A stretch of DNA of 15,434 bases from Tannerella sp. (GTDB lineage Bacteria > Bacteroidota > Bacteroidia > Bacteroidales > Tannerellaceae), in NCBI GenBank assembly GCA_031283785.1, contig JAITBC010000468.1, forward strand, positions 1 to 15,434. Reading direction: 5' to 3'. The notes beneath the pieces were generated by a model. It made no database searches and was not told the origin of the DNA. It saw nothing but the letters and a program-made list of their open reading frames with translations. Below, one piece after another: positions 8,207 to 15,434 of this stretch. The position numbers and the translations under genes are program-made. The first letter of the stretch is position 1; each line of letters begins with the position of its first letter.

Positions 8207-8659
8207 TTAATCTAAAAAATCACATGGGTTAAAAGGCATACATGTCGCATTTCCACCATTCTGGCAAACAATTCTTGTACCTTTTATAACTCCAGAGTCA
8301 GTGGTAGTAGACGTCGTTGTCGTTGTAGAACCCGATGTATTAGAAGCATTACCTGTAGCAGATGCTCCGACACCTAATATCGTTCCACCTGCTGTCGCAT
8401 TTCCACCTGCTGTTGTACTGTTGTTGTTGGTGGTAGTTGTTGTCGTTGTTGTTCTGGAACACGATACTTCAAATTCATGCTGTTTCCACATGGCACTATC
8501 TGCCGTAGAAGAGTTAGATTCTTTTGCCTGTACAAGCATAAATCCGCTGAGCGAATTTTTTGCCATTCCGTAGTCGTTTAACGCATTACGGAAATTCATC
8601 CCGATACCGAAGAGGAGCGCGATTGCTCCAATCACTGAAAATAATCTTTTTTGTTTCAT
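8207..8659 (-). CDS. NVEALA-like exported small protein, Thr-rich, four Cys
   Basis: Predicted exported protein of 150 residues. The frame is open to 8752, but the ATG at 8659 (MKQKR) is the natural start: it follows a perfect promoter box by about 25 bases and begins a Lys-rich plus hydrophobic leader (residues 7-21). The leader continues with MNFRNALNDYGMAKNSLSGF and ends MLVQA (41-45). This layout resembles the Bacteroidetes NVEALA family, with FMLVQA in place of the eponymous motif, and VxA at 43-45 would suit signal peptidase I. The mature part has Cys67, eight threonines (70-77), three Asn, a repeated TAGGNA unit (84-95), a second Thr tract (112-120) and a Cys-rich end (Cys132, 140, 146). 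Four cysteines could form two disulfides. Asp54-Ser55-Ala56 fits the Bacteroidetes O-glycosylation motif D-S/T-A/I/L/M/T/V. Function unknown; a surface or secreted peptide is inferred. The signal peptidase gene lies upstream and the redox protein downstream. Confidence 0.72.
   Translation of the reverse strand: MKQKRLFSVIGAIALLFGIGMNFRNALNDYGMAKNSLSGFMLVQAKESNSSTADSAMWKQHEFEVSCSRTTTTTTTTNNNSTTAGGNATAGGTILGVGASATGNASNTSGSTTTTTSTTTDSGVIKGTRIVCQNGGNATCMPFNPCDFLD
8383..8413 (-). repeat. 18-bp in-frame repeat coding TAGGNA/TAGGTI
   Basis: A 13-base direct repeat (TTCCACCTGCTGT on the plus strand, at 8383-8395 and 8401-8413) with an 18-bp period encodes two successive six-residue units in the low-complexity linker of the small exported protein. 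The period keeps the frame, so copy-number changes would lengthen or shorten the linker without breaking the gene. Confidence 0.7.
8429..8452 (-). repeat. Poly-threonine codon tract (8 Thr)
   Basis: Eight consecutive Thr codons use a mixture of ACA, ACG, ACT and ACC, followed by three AAC. Because the codons are mixed rather than a pure triplet run, selection for the amino acids, not only slippage, seems to maintain the tract. A second, Ser-interrupted Thr tract is coded further along at about 8300-8326. Confidence 0.75.
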
Positions 8660-8684
8660 AAAAATATTGTTTTTAAGTTCGTGG

Positions 8685-8692
8685 CAAAGATA
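8685..8692 (-). promoter_or_regulatory. Promoter -7 box for NVEALA-like gene
   Basis: The minus strand reads TATCTTTG, an exact match to the Bacteroidetes primary-sigma -7 consensus TAnnTTTG, 25 bases before the ATG at 8659. A canonical TTTG -33 element is not evident at the expected distance, but phased A-tracts begin about where an upstream element would lie. This implies the small-protein gene has its own short-leader transcript, independent of the signal peptidase gene. Confidence 0.65.
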
Positions 8693-8718
8693 AACACAAT
8701 AAATGAAACATTGCACGT

Positions 8719-8756
8719 AAAAAAGGCAATAAAAAGCAACAAAAAGCAACAAAAAA
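8719..8756 (-). promoter_or_regulatory. Phased A-tracts upstream of NVEALA-like promoter
   Basis: Four A-runs of 5-6 bases start at about 8720, 8731, 8741 and 8751, i.e. at a 10-bp spacing, with a perfect tandem duplicate AAAAAGCAAC at 8731-8750. Relative to the -7 box this lies at about -38 to -75. A-tracts in helical phase bend DNA, and AT-rich tracts at this place can act as UP-like elements, so they probably raise promoter strength. Confidence 0.5.
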
Positions 8757-8872
8757 TATCATTGTATTATGCTGAAAAGGATTTTTCTTGCAATACATGA
8801 GTTTTAGTAAAAACATATTATTTTTGCCGCAAAAAAAACAGTGGGAAGGGCTGAAGTAAACAGAAGATATGT

Positions 8873-9568
8873 TCACTTGGCGCTCTTAAAAAAACTGTTC
8901 CACCTTATCTTCTGAAATCCTTTCTTTCCGTTGTCAATGGAATAGAATACAAATTTTATCCTGCCTGTAATGTTCGAATAAGGAATATAGCCGAAATTTC
9001 TGCTGTCGTGAGATTGTTGTGTATTGTCGCCTCTCATTTCGTAAAGCGGTTGTTTTACGATAAATACGGAATCCTTCCTGCCGTCAATATAAAGCGTGCC
9101 GTTGCGTTTAAAAATCCTTTGTCCCTCGTTTTCAACGATTCTCCTCATATTTTCAAAATTGTTTTCATTGACGACGACTGTATCTCCTGCATTCAATATA
9201 TTAGTTATCCTTTTGACCAATAACACATTTTGTCGTTCGGGAGACTCAAAAACCGCCATATCTCCAATTTCAGGCATTCTTCGTCCTCTTATTCTCCGGT
9301 ATCCCCAGTCTATTTTTTCGTCGGCTTTCCGTAAAGGGGCGATCCATGTAAACACGTTGAAAAGAGGAATATCCGCAAATCGACGGGGTAACCGGGCGCC
9401 GTAAGTCGTATAGTCGATCCACAGCCGGTCGCCGGCCAAAATTGCCGGATACATGCTGTCGGATGGCACAGCACACACTTCTCCGACAAATACCCGTAGA
9501 ATCATACATATTAATATAAGCAGTCCAAAAAATTTTATCCGCCGTTTTATTACTTTTCTGTTCGTCAT
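8873..9568 (-). CDS. lepB: Short type I signal peptidase (S26 family)
   Basis: Membrane serine protease that removes signal peptides at the outer face of the cytoplasmic membrane; 231 residues. One N-terminal membrane segment (about 12-30) precedes box B, PSDSMYP, whose Ser38 is the nucleophile. The general-base Lys119 lies in LLVKRI. The later conserved box reads GDNTQQSHDSRNFGYIP (180-196), with the family's GDN and D-S-R. All catalytic elements are present. It is much shorter than the long housekeeping signal peptidases I recall in Bacteroidetes, so it is probably a second, specialised copy; the lepB symbol is therefore only a family label. It starts 19 bases after the TPR gene, probably in one transcript with it, and is followed after 213 bp by the NVEALA-like gene. 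That position suggests it may process that small protein. Catalytic identity is confident, the client is inferred. Confidence 0.93.
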   Translation of the reverse strand: MTNRKVIKRRIKFFGLLILICMILRVFVGEVCAVPSDSMYPAILAGDRLWIDYTTYGARLPRRFADIPLFNVFTWIAPLRKADEKIDWGYRRIRGRRMPEIGDMAVFESPERQNVLLVKRITNILNAGDTVVVNENNFENMRRIVENEGQRIFKRNGTLYIDGRKDSVFIVKQPLYEMRGDNTQQSHDSRNFGYIPYSNITGRIKFVFYSIDNGKKGFQKIRWNSFFKSAK

Positions 9569-9587
9569 CAGTCATTTTTTATTCTTT

Positions 9588-11771
9588 CTATGTTCGACAT
9601 TCGAGGGAATAACGCAGCTTGTCTAATAGCAGCGGGATTTCGAACGTTTCAATGCCGGCGGCCGTAAGTTCCGGAATATCGCGGTTGAATTCTACTCGGA
9701 ACTTTTCGTATCCTCCTTTTATTGTCTCTATGGATTTACGGTATAATTCGAGGGCGTCTTTGATGTTTTGCAAGACCCATTCGGTGTGGCCGGCGTTCAT
9801 GTAATCCTGCGTATCGGGCTTGTACGACAATATTTTATTGTAATAATTGCGTGCCTGAACATATTTTCCCGTAAGGAACGAGCACCAGGCAATCGGTCGC
9901 CATGCTTTGTTGCCTTCGGCATCTAAATAATCGGCTTTGAAGTAATATTTCAAAGCTTCCGAATAGTTTTTCATATCCAGGCAGCATGATCCGATGCTTA
10001 ATAAGACGGAAAGATTTTCCGGCTCAAGTTTTTCGTATTGCAGGTAATAATTGATTGCTTTTTCAGGTCTTTTTATTGCGCGGTAGCACTGGGCAATGCG
10101 GCGTAACAGCCATTTGCTTTCCGGGTTGATGATTTCGGCCTTGGCATAATCGGCTAATGCGCCCTCGTAATTGCCGGTCATCTGTTTGCAGTAACCGGTC
10201 TTTTGATATAATGTTTCATCACTTTTTTCTGACGCTTCCGACAGGCGTTCGTATAGAATCAACGCATCGTCAAAATAGTTTTTACACAGATAGTTATCGG
10301 CTATATTCATCAGGTCGTTCCTGTCCGAAAAATAAGCGCCCATAACGGGAATATTATGAAAATCAAGAGGCAGCGAAAATATGTCGTTAAACTCATGACG
10401 GCGCATGTAGAGTTTGTAAAAACGATACAAATCCTGTACGTATTGTCCGACGATACGTTCGATATAGTCGTTCTTTGTCTGCAGTTCGGCCATACGTTGC
10501 TGTTTGAGTTCGCTTAACCGGCTTTCAAGCTGACCGATCATCATTCTGCGACTCGATTCCGGTATCTGTTTGATACTGAAATACAAAGAATATAAGTCGG
10601 AGTTACACATAAAACCGACATTCGTTATCATCTCAAGCGATTTCAAGACGATATCTTCTTCCGGCAGCAATGAATGGGTTTTTATGAAAGGTATAAACCA
10701 GTTACTTATTTCATTAAAAAACGGGAAATTTTTAAGGTGCAGGAATGTCGAATGCATTATATCGGCGCCTTCTTCCTGAAGTTTGTTAAATTCTTCTATC
10801 TTCTTCCCCAATTTGCCGCCGGACAGTTTTTCCATCCATTCTGGATTCATTTCTCCACCGGTATTTTCCGGTGATGATGTATACGGGTTGAATTTCGACT
10901 GTAGTTTCATCATTTCAGGGATTATCTCATCTCTGATTTTGTTTGAAATTTTTTCCGTCTCGCGCGACAGGATAAAACGCAGGATGATCATTTGTACGAT
11001 CTTCGTGAAATCGGGTTTTTCGGCAAGCGCGTCTAAACGATGCCTGATCTCCGGCAGACAGCCGATACGGCGCTTGTATAGATACAGCGTAATCAACAGG
11101 CCTGTGTAAGCGCGTATTTTCACTTCATGGTCATCGCTTTCGGCAGCAATCGTAAGGAGGTGCAATTTCCTTTTATCGAAAACCTCCTGTAGACCGAGGG
11201 TAAGTGATGAGACAATTTGACAGTTCAATACCGACATTTCTGTTTTGCCTGTCGTATTCCATGCATGCGACTTGTCGGGATTAACCGTTACATTCAGAAT
11301 TGTCATTTCTTTTTCCGTTAGATAACCGGACGTCCATATGCGTTTAAATAGCCGGGAAACGGCATCTTCGGCCGACTTCGAATTGTTTATTTCGTACGAT
11401 GAAATGATGATGTTGATAAGCCTGGCGATGTCTTCGTCTTCCGTGTGAGTCTCGGATGTACGTCTGACGGAGTAATATAAACCGGAAGACATACGGGTGA
11501 GTATATGTAACCTTATTTTGTCGGCCAGTTCGTATGCCGAGGCGGTAAGTTCGTTATATATCTTTGCCTGCATGGGGTCTCTTGTTCCTTCGGTATAGTA
11601 ATGCAACAACTGTTTATATGTCTCCTGAAGGTTGTTTAACTCGTCCTGAAACATGTAGGTACGCAAACCGGCCGTCAGGTTATACAAAGCGTCGAAGGCC
11701 GTCTTCAACTCTCTTTTGTCAAGCGAATTGACGGTCTGCTCATAAATTACCTGTATCTCTTGTGTTGTCAT
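9588..11771 (-). CDS. Large cytoplasmic tetratricopeptide repeat protein
   Basis: A 727-residue predicted soluble protein without signal peptide or membrane segment. The first two thirds are helical and charged with no domain I can name. The last ~240 residues contain tandem TPRs: FDDALILYERLSEASEKS, NYEGALADYAKAEIINPES, RPEKAINYYLQYEKLEPEN, NYSEALKYYFKADYLDAEG and KYVQARNYYNKILSYKPDT, each with the small/large residue spacing of the repeat. TPRs bind other proteins, so an adaptor role is likely. The start ATG at 11769-11771 follows its own promoter box (11800-11807), and lepA is transcribed divergently. The signal peptidase gene follows after 19 bases, so the two are probably co-transcribed. 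Whether it works with the peptidase cassette or only shares its transcript is unknown. Confidence 0.85.
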   Translation of the reverse strand: MTTQEIQVIYEQTVNSLDKRELKTAFDALYNLTAGLRTYMFQDELNNLQETYKQLLHYYTEGTRDPMQAKIYNELTASAYELADKIRLHILTRMSSGLYYSVRRTSETHTEDEDIARLINIIISSYEINNSKSAEDAVSRLFKRIWTSGYLTEKEMTILNVTVNPDKSHAWNTTGKTEMSVLNCQIVSSLTLGLQEVFDKRKLHLLTIAAESDDHEVKIRAYTGLLITLYLYKRRIGCLPEIRHRLDALAEKPDFTKIVQMIILRFILSRETEKISNKIRDEIIPEMMKLQSKFNPYTSSPENTGGEMNPEWMEKLSGGKLGKKIEEFNKLQEEGADIMHSTFLHLKNFPFFNEISNWFIPFIKTHSLLPEEDIVLKSLEMITNVGFMCNSDLYSLYFSIKQIPESSRRMMIGQLESRLSELKQQRMAELQTKNDYIERIVGQYVQDLYRFYKLYMRRHEFNDIFSLPLDFHNIPVMGAYFSDRNDLMNIADNYLCKNYFDDALILYERLSEASEKSDETLYQKTGYCKQMTGNYEGALADYAKAEIINPESKWLLRRIAQCYRAIKRPEKAINYYLQYEKLEPENLSVLLSIGSCCLDMKNYSEALKYYFKADYLDAEGNKAWRPIAWCSFLTGKYVQARNYYNKILSYKPDTQDYMNAGHTEWVLQNIKDALELYRKSIETIKGGYEKFRVEFNRDIPELTAAGIETFEIPLLLDKLRYSLECRT

Positions 11772-11799
11772 ATTTTTTCTTTAAAAACAAAAGCCATGC

Positions 11800-11807
11800 C
11801 AAAAGTA
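11800..11807 (-). promoter_or_regulatory. Promoter -7 box for TPR protein gene
   Basis: The minus strand reads TACTTTTG, an exact TAnnTTTG match, 28 bases before the TPR gene start. It lies 22 bases from the lepA -7 box on the other strand, so the two divergent promoters share upstream DNA. Confidence 0.55.
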
Positions 11808-11829
11808 ATATTTTTATGTCATTATTTAG

Positions 11830-11837
11830 TAACTTTG
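11830..11837 (+). promoter_or_regulatory. Promoter -7 box for lepA
   Basis: TAACTTTG, an exact match to the Bacteroidetes -7 consensus, 26 bases before the lepA ATG. A T-rich stretch at about 11810-11816 sits where the -33 element would be. No Shine-Dalgarno sequence is visible in the short leader, as is usual in this phylum. Confidence 0.6.
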
Positions 11838-11863
11838 CCTCCCGAAAATTAGAATTATTTTAA

Positions 11864-13651
11864 ATGGATCACATTCGAAACTTTTGTATTATTGCTCATA
11901 TTGACCATGGAAAGAGCACGTTGGCCGATCGTCTGCTCGAATATACGAAGACGATTGACGCTAAAAATATGCAGGAGCAGGTGCTTGATGATATGGAGCT
12001 CGAACGCGAACGCGGGATAACGATAAAAAGTCATGCAATACAGATGGAGTATGAATATAATGGCGGCAAGTATATTCTGAATCTTATTGATACTCCGGGG
12101 CACGTGGATTTTTCTTATGAAGTATCGCGTTCTATTGCTGCTTGTGAAGGCGCTTTGCTTATTGTGGATGCCGCGCAGGGCATTCAGGCGCAGACAATCT
12201 CTAATCTGTATATGGCGCTGGAAAATGACCTTGAGATAATTCCCGTTATCAACAAGATAGACCTTCCCGGCGCGATGCCCGAAGAAGTGGAAGACCAGAT
12301 CGTAGAACTGCTTGGTTCTTCACGCGATTCGATCCTGCGCGCCAGCGGTAAGACGGGCGAGGGCGTGTACGATATCCTTCGTGCGATAGTCGACAGAGTG
12401 CCACCTCCCAAAGGCGACACGGAAGCTCCCCTGCAGTGTCTGATTTTCGATTCCGTATTTAATCCTTTTCGTGGAATAATTGCTTATTTCAAAGTCGTTA
12501 ACGGCGTGATTCGTAAAGGCGATATGGTGAAATTTATAGCTACGGAAAAAGAATATGATGCGGACGAGGTCGGCGTGCTGAAACTTTCGTTAAGCCCACG
12601 TGACGAAGTGCGTACCGGCGACGTAGGGTATATAATCTCAGGCATAAAGACGTCAAAAGAAGTCAGGGTAGGGGATACGATTACCCATGTTAAGTATCCG
12701 GCAGAAGAAGGAATATCAGGTTTTGAAGAAGTTAAGCCGATGGTGTTTGCCGGGGTTTACCCGATTGATGCGGAAGAGTTTGAAAATTTGCGTACGTCGC
12801 TCGAAAAATTACAGTTGAACGATGCCTCGTTGACCTTCCAGCCGGAAAGTTCCGTCGCATTGGGATTCGGTTTCCGTTGCGGTTTCCTGGGATTGCTCCA
12901 CATGGAGATTATACAGGAACGTCTGGATCGCGAATTTGATATGGATGTGATTACTACTGTCCCGAACGTCTCGTATAAAGTGTACGACCGTAAAGGAAAC
13001 TGTACGGAAGTACATAATCCGGGCGGTTTGCCCGACTCGACGCTTATCGATCATATTGACGAACCCTTTATCCGAGCCTCTGTTATCACGCAGATGACAT
13101 ATATCGGGCCTGTTATGACATTATGTCTCGGAAAACGCGGCGTATTGGTAAGGCAGGAATATATCGCCGGCAACCGTATTGAAATTATATACGATATTCC
13201 GCTGGGCGAGATTGTTATCGATTTTTATGATAAACTGAAGAGTATATCGAAGGGATATGCATCGTTCGACTATCACCTGCATGACTATCGCCCGGGCAAA
13301 CTGGTGAAGCTCGATATCCTCCTGAACGGCGAACCGGTCGATGCGCTCTCCACGTTAACGCATTTCGACAACAGCGTCACGTTCGGACGCCGGATGTGTG
13401 AGAAACTGAAAGAATTGATACCGCGCCAGCAGTTTGATGTCGCCGTACAGGCAGCTATCGGCTCGAAAATTATAGCCCGCGAGACGATAAAAGCCGTACG
13501 GAAAGATGTGACGGCCAAGTGTTATGGCGGCGATGTTTCCCGTAAACGAAAACTTCTCGAAAAGCAAAAGGAAGGCAAAAAGCGGATGAAACAAATCGGC
13601 ACGGTAGAAGTCCCACAGAAAGCCTTCCTTGCCGTGTTGAAACTGGACTGA
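11864..13651 (+). CDS. lepA: Elongation factor 4 (LepA) GTPase
   Basis: Ribosome-binding translational GTPase (EF4) that acts during translation, implicated in back-translocation and in ribosome biogenesis. 595 residues, the normal full length. GTPase motifs are intact: AHIDHGKST at 11-19, RERGITI at 48-54 with the switch Thr53, DTPGH at 76-80 and NKID at 130-133. Domain II begins near 185 ([20 protein letters not shown]), then the EF-G-like domains III and V ([13 protein letters not shown] near 304; [19 protein letters not shown] near 347; YKVYDRKG). The LepA-specific C-terminal domain (about 490-595) has [20 protein letters not shown], the family hallmark. The gene has its own promoter. Its stop lies 12 bases from the stop of the convergent flippase gene, with no clear terminator between. 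Confidence 0.98.
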   Translation: MDHIRNFCIIAHIDHGKSTLADRLLEYTKTIDAKNMQEQVLDDMELERERGITIKSHAIQMEYEYNGGKYILNLIDTPGHVDFSYEVSRSIAACEGALLIVDAAQGIQAQTISNLYMALENDLEIIPVINKIDLPGAMPEEVEDQIVELLGSSRDSILRASGKTGEGVYDILRAIVDRVPPPKGDTEAPLQCLIFDSVFNPFRGIIAYFKVVNGVIRKGDMVKFIATEKEYDADEVGVLKLSLSPRDEVRTGDVGYIISGIKTSKEVRVGDTITHVKYPAEEGISGFEEVKPMVFAGVYPIDAEEFENLRTSLEKLQLNDASLTFQPESSVALGFGFRCGFLGLLHMEIIQERLDREFDMDVITTVPNVSYKVYDRKGNCTEVHNPGGLPDSTLIDHIDEPFIRASVITQMTYIGPVMTLCLGKRGVLVRQEYIAGNRIEIIYDIPLGEIVIDFYDKLKSISKGYASFDYHLHDYRPGKLVKLDILLNGEPVDALSTLTHFDNSVTFGRRMCEKLKELIPRQQFDVAVQAAIGSKIIARETIKAVRKDVTAKCYGGDVSRKRKLLEKQKEGKKRMKQIGTVEVPQKAFLAVLKLD

Positions 13652-13663
13652 GAGGCTTGGATT

Positions 13664-15094
13664 TTACTTTCCGATGAGATTCGAAAATTTACCGGCAATA
13701 CGGTTTTTCGTTTCGCGCACGATGGATCGGGGCAATATCCGGTATATTGCCAGAATACTTGCCGTCCAGTAGAGGATTCTCCACCATACATTCTCGGTAT
13801 GGTAAAATATGAATCCGCCGCCAGCCAGTAATAGGGCGGAGAGGATGAAAGTTCGTGCGGAGAGCTTTATCGTCATCGTCTTCTGCACCGATATCAGATA
13901 GCATACAAACATGAAGGAGAACGACAGCCCGAAAGCGATGGCGACGCCCGTAAGACCCAGGTACCGGGTAAAGAAATAATAAAAAACGAGGCTTGCTGCG
14001 GAAGATACGAGGGTGATGTAGAACATTTGCCGGGTGTTTTTTTGCGCATGTAAAATGGCTGACATGAACATCTGTAATGCGTATCCTATTTCTGCAACGA
14101 ATAAGGCGTATAAGTATATAATGCTGCTTTCGTATTCCGCATCAATAAGTTTGGGGTATAAGGTTTTCAGTATAAACGATGATGTGATGACGAGGCTTGT
14201 CAGGATGAGGACGAATGTGTTTAAAACGGAAGAATAATATTTATCCCTGTCTTTGGCATTAAACTGAAGCACCGTCGTTTCCTGCCACGCTTGATACAGG
14301 ATTACGGATAAAATTTCGATAATTGCCGCGAATTTGAACGCGACGGCGATTATACCGTTGGCATACAGTCCTAAATGATAGCTGATGAAATATCGGTATG
14401 AATTGCCGATGATCCATAAAAACGAAATTACCATAATTAACGGATAGCAGTACCGTGACAATTCTCCGGCAAGGGCTTTGTCGGTGATTTTAAAAGAGAA
14501 ATATTTCCGCATCACAGGCTGTTTTAATTCAATGAAGTAGAGGGCGGAAAGCCGAGCCAGTATGTTTGACAGGAATATGCCTTCGATGCCCCATTTCAGG
14601 ACGACGACGAAGAGGATGCCGAACAGGCAGATAAACAGTGAGGACAGTATGCCGCATGCGACAAACAGTTTCGTGTGTCCCAGCCCGCGAACGATCTGTA
14701 TCTGTACTTCATAAAAGGCCAGGGTAAGCAATAATCCGAGAATATGGAAACCGCAACGCAGGTCGACAAAGAACGTGATGAGGACGAACAGCATGGATGT
14801 GATAACCGTCGTCGTAATCATCATGCGATAACTTTTGTTGATGATGGTTCTCCGGTTATTTTCATCTTTCTCGTCGATGAGGAAACGGAAGACGCCTTCC
14901 CGCAATTGAAGGTCTACGAACGGCATCAGAAGGAAAACGGTGGCCAGTACCGTATCGTAATAGCCTAAATCATCGGGGGCGATGAAAAACGTGTATACGG
15001 GGAAGATCAGGAATGTGATAAGTTTGGAGCCGAGGTTACCGACGCCATAGATGATGATATCTTTGAATAGTTTTCTGTTACGGCCCTGTTCCAT
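13664..15094 (-). CDS. Polysaccharide/O-antigen flippase (Wzx-like, MOP superfamily)
   Basis: Multi-pass membrane transporter of the oligosaccharide flippase family, predicted to move lipid-linked glycans across the cytoplasmic membrane. The frame is open to 15259, but that part overlaps the upstream CvfB-like gene in another frame. The ATG at 15094 (MEQGRNRKLFKDIIIYG) is the typical family start and gives 476 residues. The first membrane segment carries the common GVGNLGSKLITFLIFPVYT pattern, followed by LGYYDTV. About 12-14 hydrophobic segments follow in pairs, with a short basic C-terminus (RETKNRIAGKFSNLIGK). It begins 4 bases after the CvfB-like stop, so they form an operon. No glycosyltransferases are nearby, so its substrate cannot be inferred; capsule, O-antigen or the O-glycan of the phylum are options. 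Confidence 0.9.
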   Translation of the reverse strand: MEQGRNRKLFKDIIIYGVGNLGSKLITFLIFPVYTFFIAPDDLGYYDTVLATVFLLMPFVDLQLREGVFRFLIDEKDENNRRTIINKSYRMMITTTVITSMLFVLITFFVDLRCGFHILGLLLTLAFYEVQIQIVRGLGHTKLFVACGILSSLFICLFGILFVVVLKWGIEGIFLSNILARLSALYFIELKQPVMRKYFSFKITDKALAGELSRYCYPLIMVISFLWIIGNSYRYFISYHLGLYANGIIAVAFKFAAIIEILSVILYQAWQETTVLQFNAKDRDKYYSSVLNTFVLILTSLVITSSFILKTLYPKLIDAEYESSIIYLYALFVAEIGYALQMFMSAILHAQKNTRQMFYITLVSSAASLVFYYFFTRYLGLTGVAIAFGLSFSFMFVCYLISVQKTMTIKLSARTFILSALLLAGGGFIFYHTENVWWRILYWTASILAIYRILPRSIVRETKNRIAGKFSNLIGK

Positions 15095-15098
15095 TGCG

Positions 15099-15434
15099 TT
15101 ACACTTTTCGTATGCCGTGTTTTTCGATAGAGATGATATTTTTCTTATATAAAGCGCCAATGGCCATTTTGAAACTTTTTTTGCTGCATGAAAAAAGTGA
15201 ATATATTTCTTCCGCATCGCTTTTGTCGCTAACGGGAAGATACCCGTTGTTATGTTCAAACGCGGCTACGATCTGTTGCGCAATGATATCCACCTTGCTA
15301 TATCCGACAGGATACAGGCTTACGTCGATTTTATCGTCGTCACGCACTTCTTTTATATATCCTTTGCATCTTTCGCCCATCGAAAGCTTGCGGAATATTT
15401 CGTTATGGTAGAGCAGACCCCAGTGTGAATGGTT
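15099..15434 (-). CDS. CvfB-like S1 RNA-binding protein, C-terminal part
   Basis: C-terminal 111 residues of a protein whose 5' end lies beyond the window; the frame stays open to the last base. The visible part starts in an S1-type beta barrel segment (HWGLLYHNEIFRKLSMGERC, then KGYIKEVRDDDKIDVSLYP). It ends in a winged-helix domain (GYLPVSDKSDAEEIYSLF, KKSFKMAIGALYKKNIISIE). This pairing is that of the CvfB/YitL family of S1-domain RNA-binding proteins, regulators of gene expression in Firmicutes and common but uncharacterised in Bacteroidetes. The Met codon at 15378-15380 is internal, not a start. The stop lies 4 bases before the flippase start, so they are co-transcribed. Confidence 0.88.
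   Translation of the reverse strand, partial: NHSHWGLLYHNEIFRKLSMGERCKGYIKEVRDDDKIDVSLYPVGYSKVDIIAQQIVAAFEHNNGYLPVSDKSDAEEIYSLFSCSKKSFKMAIGALYKKNIISIEKHGIRKV

Noticed and set aside
8301..8573. Plus-strand open frame coding a Val-rich protein
   Set aside because: It is the antisense reading of the Thr/Asn codon tracts of the NVEALA-like gene; the Val runs are simply reverse-complemented Thr/Asn codons, and there is no promoter or family match.
8660..8752. Upstream extension of the NVEALA-like protein (31 residues)
   Set aside because: It would place the promoter box inside the coding region and put a Cys/Phe-rich stretch before a complete leader; no ATG-led family start exists there.
8719..8760. 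Short spaced repeats as a CRISPR array
   Set aside because: Units are 10 bp with no unique spacers; they fit phased A-tracts, and no cas gene is present.
8833..8847. Inverted repeat with T5/A5 arms around GCGGC after the signal peptidase gene, as terminator
   Set aside because: Five A-T pairs only; too weak to call a terminator, though some end of the peptidase transcript in 8760-8872 is likely.
15095..15259. N-terminal extension of the flippase
   Set aside because: The extra 55 residues lack flippase features and overlap the CvfB-like coding sequence in another frame; the ATG at 15094 gives a normal family N-terminus.

Overview
The window looks like chromosomal DNA from a member of the Bacteroidales. 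A Tannerellaceae/Porphyromonadaceae/Dysgonomonadaceae-like organism is my best guess, but the genus cannot be fixed from the sequence alone. The evidence is the set of protein families (DUF6340-type lipoprotein, a 6-bladed beta-propeller lipoprotein with a G-x-G-P-x-E-Y signature, an NVEALA-like secreted protein, a CvfB-type S1 protein). Other support is the scarcity of Shine-Dalgarno sequences before the genes and three promoters that exactly match the Bacteroidetes -7 box TAnnTTTG.

Layout. (1) 1-6031, plus strand: the 3' part of valS, then an exported (Tat) sugar isomerase/epimerase-like TIM-barrel protein, a DUF6340-type TPR lipoprotein and a GH30 glycosidase lipoprotein. All are closely spaced and could be one transcript. 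(2) 6032-6354: a 323-bp gene-free stretch where the plus- and minus-strand gene blocks converge. (3) 6355-11771, minus strand, read right to left: a large cytoplasmic TPR protein, a short signal peptidase I, an NVEALA-like 4-cysteine Thr-rich secreted protein, a beta-propeller lipoprotein and a membrane-anchored thioredoxin-like protein with a CxxC. (4) 11864-13651, plus strand: lepA (EF4), transcribed divergently from the TPR gene; the two promoters share a 92-bp intergenic region. (5) 13664-15434, minus strand: an O-antigen/polysaccharide flippase and the C-terminal part of a CvfB-like S1/winged-helix protein, probably one operon read leftwards and converging on lepA.

Housekeeping genes (valS, lepA, cvfB-like, flippase) surround an accessory block. 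The most interesting part is 6355-9568. There a dedicated-looking type I signal peptidase, an unusual small cysteine-containing exported protein with its own strong-looking promoter, a surface-type beta-propeller lipoprotein and a CxxC thioredoxin-like membrane protein sit together. They look like a maturation/folding/display set for the small protein. This is inference from gene order, motifs and compartment. A 16-bp hairpin separates the small-protein gene from the propeller gene and leaves no obvious room for a separate promoter downstream. That suggests partial termination, to make much small protein and little accessory protein. No tRNA, rRNA, insertion sequence, phage gene or CRISPR array was seen.
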